Below, one piece after another: positions 62,774 through 64,000 of a DNA stretch of 64,000 nt. Below the pieces are notes generated by a model. The model made no database searches. It was given only the letters and a program-made list of their open reading frames with translations, and was not told the DNA's origin. Where the stretch lies: NCBI GenBank assembly GCA_016716965.1, contig JADJUP010000036.1:1-64000 (forward strand), read 5' to 3'. The translations under genes were made by a program, and so were the position numbers. The DNA is from Sulfuritalea sp. GTDB lineage: Bacteria > Pseudomonadota > Gammaproteobacteria > Burkholderiales > Rhodocyclaceae. How positions within the stretch are numbered: position 1 is the stretch's first letter; every line of letters starts with the position of its first letter.

Positions 62774-64000
62774 ATGTCTACTGCAGCTATTGCCGAAGCT
62801 TCGCCCATGGAGAGTTTTGCCGCACTGTTCGAGGAAAGCCTCCAGCGCCAGGAAATGCGTGCCGGTGAAGTCATCACGGCCGAAATCGTTCGCATCGACC
62901 AGAACTTCGTCGTCGTGAACGCCGGACTCAAGTCCGAATCCATGATTCCCGTCGAGGAATTCCACAACGAACGCGGTGAACTCGAAGCCAAGCCGGGCGA
63001 TTTCGTCCTGGTCGCGATCGAGATGCTCGAAGACGGCTACGGCGCGACGCGCTTGAGCCGCGAGAAGGCCAAGCGCATCGCCGCCTGGAACGATCTCGAC
63101 AAGGCCATGACCGACGGTGCCCTGATCAAGGGACTGGTCACTGGCAAGGTCAAGGGCGGCCTGACCGTCATGGTCAATGGCATTCGCGCCTTCCTTCCCG
63201 GTTCGCTGGTCGATACACGTCCGGTCAAGGACACCACGCCCTTCGAAGGCAAGGAATACGAATTCAAGGTCATCAAGCTCGACCGCAAGCGCAACAACGT
63301 GGTCGTGTCCCGTCGTGCCGTGCTCGAAGCCAGCATGGGCGAAGAGCGCCAGAAGCTGCTGGAAAACCTGCAGGAAGGCACCGTCATCAAGGGCATCGTC
63401 AAGAACATCACCGACTACGGCGCATTCGTCGACCTCGGCGGCATCGACGGCCTGCTGCACATCACCGACCTGGCCTGGCGCCGCGTGCGTCACCCCAGCG
63501 AAGTGCTCAACGTCGGCGACGAAGTCACCGCCAAGGTTCTCAAGTTCGACCAGGAAAAGAACCGCGTCAGCCTGGGCATGAAGCAGCTGGGCGAAGATCC
63601 GTGGGTGGGAATCGCCCGCCGTTACCCGCAGGGAACGCGCCTGTTCGGCAAGGTCACCAACCTGACCGACTACGGCTCGTTCGTCGAGATCGAGCAGGGC
63701 ATCGAAGGCCTGGTGCACGTCTCGGAAATGGACTGGACCAACAAGAACATCCATCCGACCAAGGTCGTCCAGCTGGGCGATGAAGTCGAAGTGATGATCC
63801 TGGAAATCGACGAAGACCGTCGCCGCATTTCGCTTGGCATGAAACAGTGCATGGCGAATCCGTGGGACGATTTCGCGATGAACCACAAGAAGGGCGACAA
63901 GGTTCGCGGCGCGATCAAGTCGATCACCGACTTCGGCATATTCATCGGCCTGCCTGGCGGCATCGACGGCCTGGTGCACCTGTCCGACCTGTCCTGGTCG
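62774..64000 (+). CDS. rpsA: 30S ribosomal protein S1, 3' end beyond the window
   Basis: 409 codons present. Begins MSTAAIAEASPMESFAALFE; repeated S1 domains are visible (LKSESMIPVEEF, NGIRAFLPGSLVD, ITDYGAFVDLGGIDGLLHI, LTDYGSFVEIEQGIEGLVHV, ITDFGIFIGLPGGIDGLVHL). Initiation factor-like mRNA binding of the 30S subunit. Follows cmk with a 114-base leader. Confidence 0.96.
   Translation, partial: MSTAAIAEASPMESFAALFEESLQRQEMRAGEVITAEIVRIDQNFVVVNAGLKSESMIPVEEFHNERGELEAKPGDFVLVAIEMLEDGYGATRLSREKAKRIAAWNDLDKAMTDGALIKGLVTGKVKGGLTVMVNGIRAFLPGSLVDTRPVKDTTPFEGKEYEFKVIKLDRKRNNVVVSRRAVLEASMGEERQKLLENLQEGTVIKGIVKNITDYGAFVDLGGIDGLLHITDLAWRRVRHPSEVLNVGDEVTAKVLKFDQEKNRVSLGMKQLGEDPWVGIARRYPQGTRLFGKVTNLTDYGSFVEIEQGIEGLVHVSEMDWTNKNIHPTKVVQLGDEVEVMILEIDEDRRRISLGMKQCMANPWDDFAMNHKKGDKVRGAIKSITDFGIFIGLPGGIDGLVHLSDLSWS

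Overview
The window is a GC-rich chromosomal segment of a betaproteobacterium, probably Rhodocyclales-like; genus not determinable from sequence alone. Support comes from the block ompA-ubiG-gph next to gyrA-serC-serA-pheA-hisC-tyrA-aroA-cmk-rpsA, from a tmRNA whose tag reads ANDERFALAA after the resume alanine, and from a hox/hyp gene order almost identical to the membrane-bound hydrogenase operon known from Ralstonia eutropha.

Layout. 1-3.1 kb: a frame-broken chromate transporter, a frame-broken metallo-beta-lactamase-fold gene and a ChrB C-terminal-domain gene. 3.3-10.1 kb: a Hyb-type (group 1c-like) [NiFe] hydrogenase operon, hybO-A-B-C with protease, HypC-like and HybE-like chaperones and a hemerythrin. 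10.4-11.8 kb: a soluble chemoreceptor. 12.0-25.6 kb: a second, oxygen-tolerant type (group 1d-like) hydrogenase operon hoxK-G-Z-M-L-O-Q-R-T followed by hypA-B-F-C-D-E-X. 25.8-29.7 kb: hoxA-hoxB-hoxC, the regulator and the H2-sensing regulatory hydrogenase. 29.7-36.1 kb: a multidomain GGDEF/EAL protein and a small operon (TVP38-like, ATP-grasp, YHS lipoprotein, unknown). 36.1-38.5 kb: the sensor kinase hoxJ and hupK/hoxV. 38.5-48.4 kb: mixed housekeeping and signalling genes. 48.4-49.0 kb: tRNA-Thr and tmRNA. 49.0-64.0 kb: gph, ubiG, ompA, an amidohydrolase, and the gyrA-to-rpsA amino-acid supraoperon, including a fused aroA-cmk.

How it works together. Both hydrogenase operons are preceded by near-identical sigma-54 (-24/-12) promoters, and the window carries a complete H2-responsive circuit: sensor hydrogenase HoxBC, kinase HoxJ and the NtrC-type activator HoxA. 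The inference is that one H2 signal drives two respiratory uptake hydrogenases with opposite oxygen designs: HybO has the standard 4-Cys proximal site and HoxK the 6-Cys oxygen-tolerant site. Hyp proteins A-F and X are shared, while each enzyme has its own protease, HypC-like and HybE-like chaperone.

Two features not explained by genes stand out. A dispersed motif (CCGT, three variable bases, then GCCAGCGCCGACTTTC) occurs about nine times on both strands and in all reading frames. Long poly-G tracts sit exactly in three operon gaps where hairpin repeats appear to be. Several genes (chrA, the metallo-hydrolase, hybO, hybA, hoxQ) carry single-base frameshifts, many in or beside short homopolymers, which look more like sequencing indels than decay.
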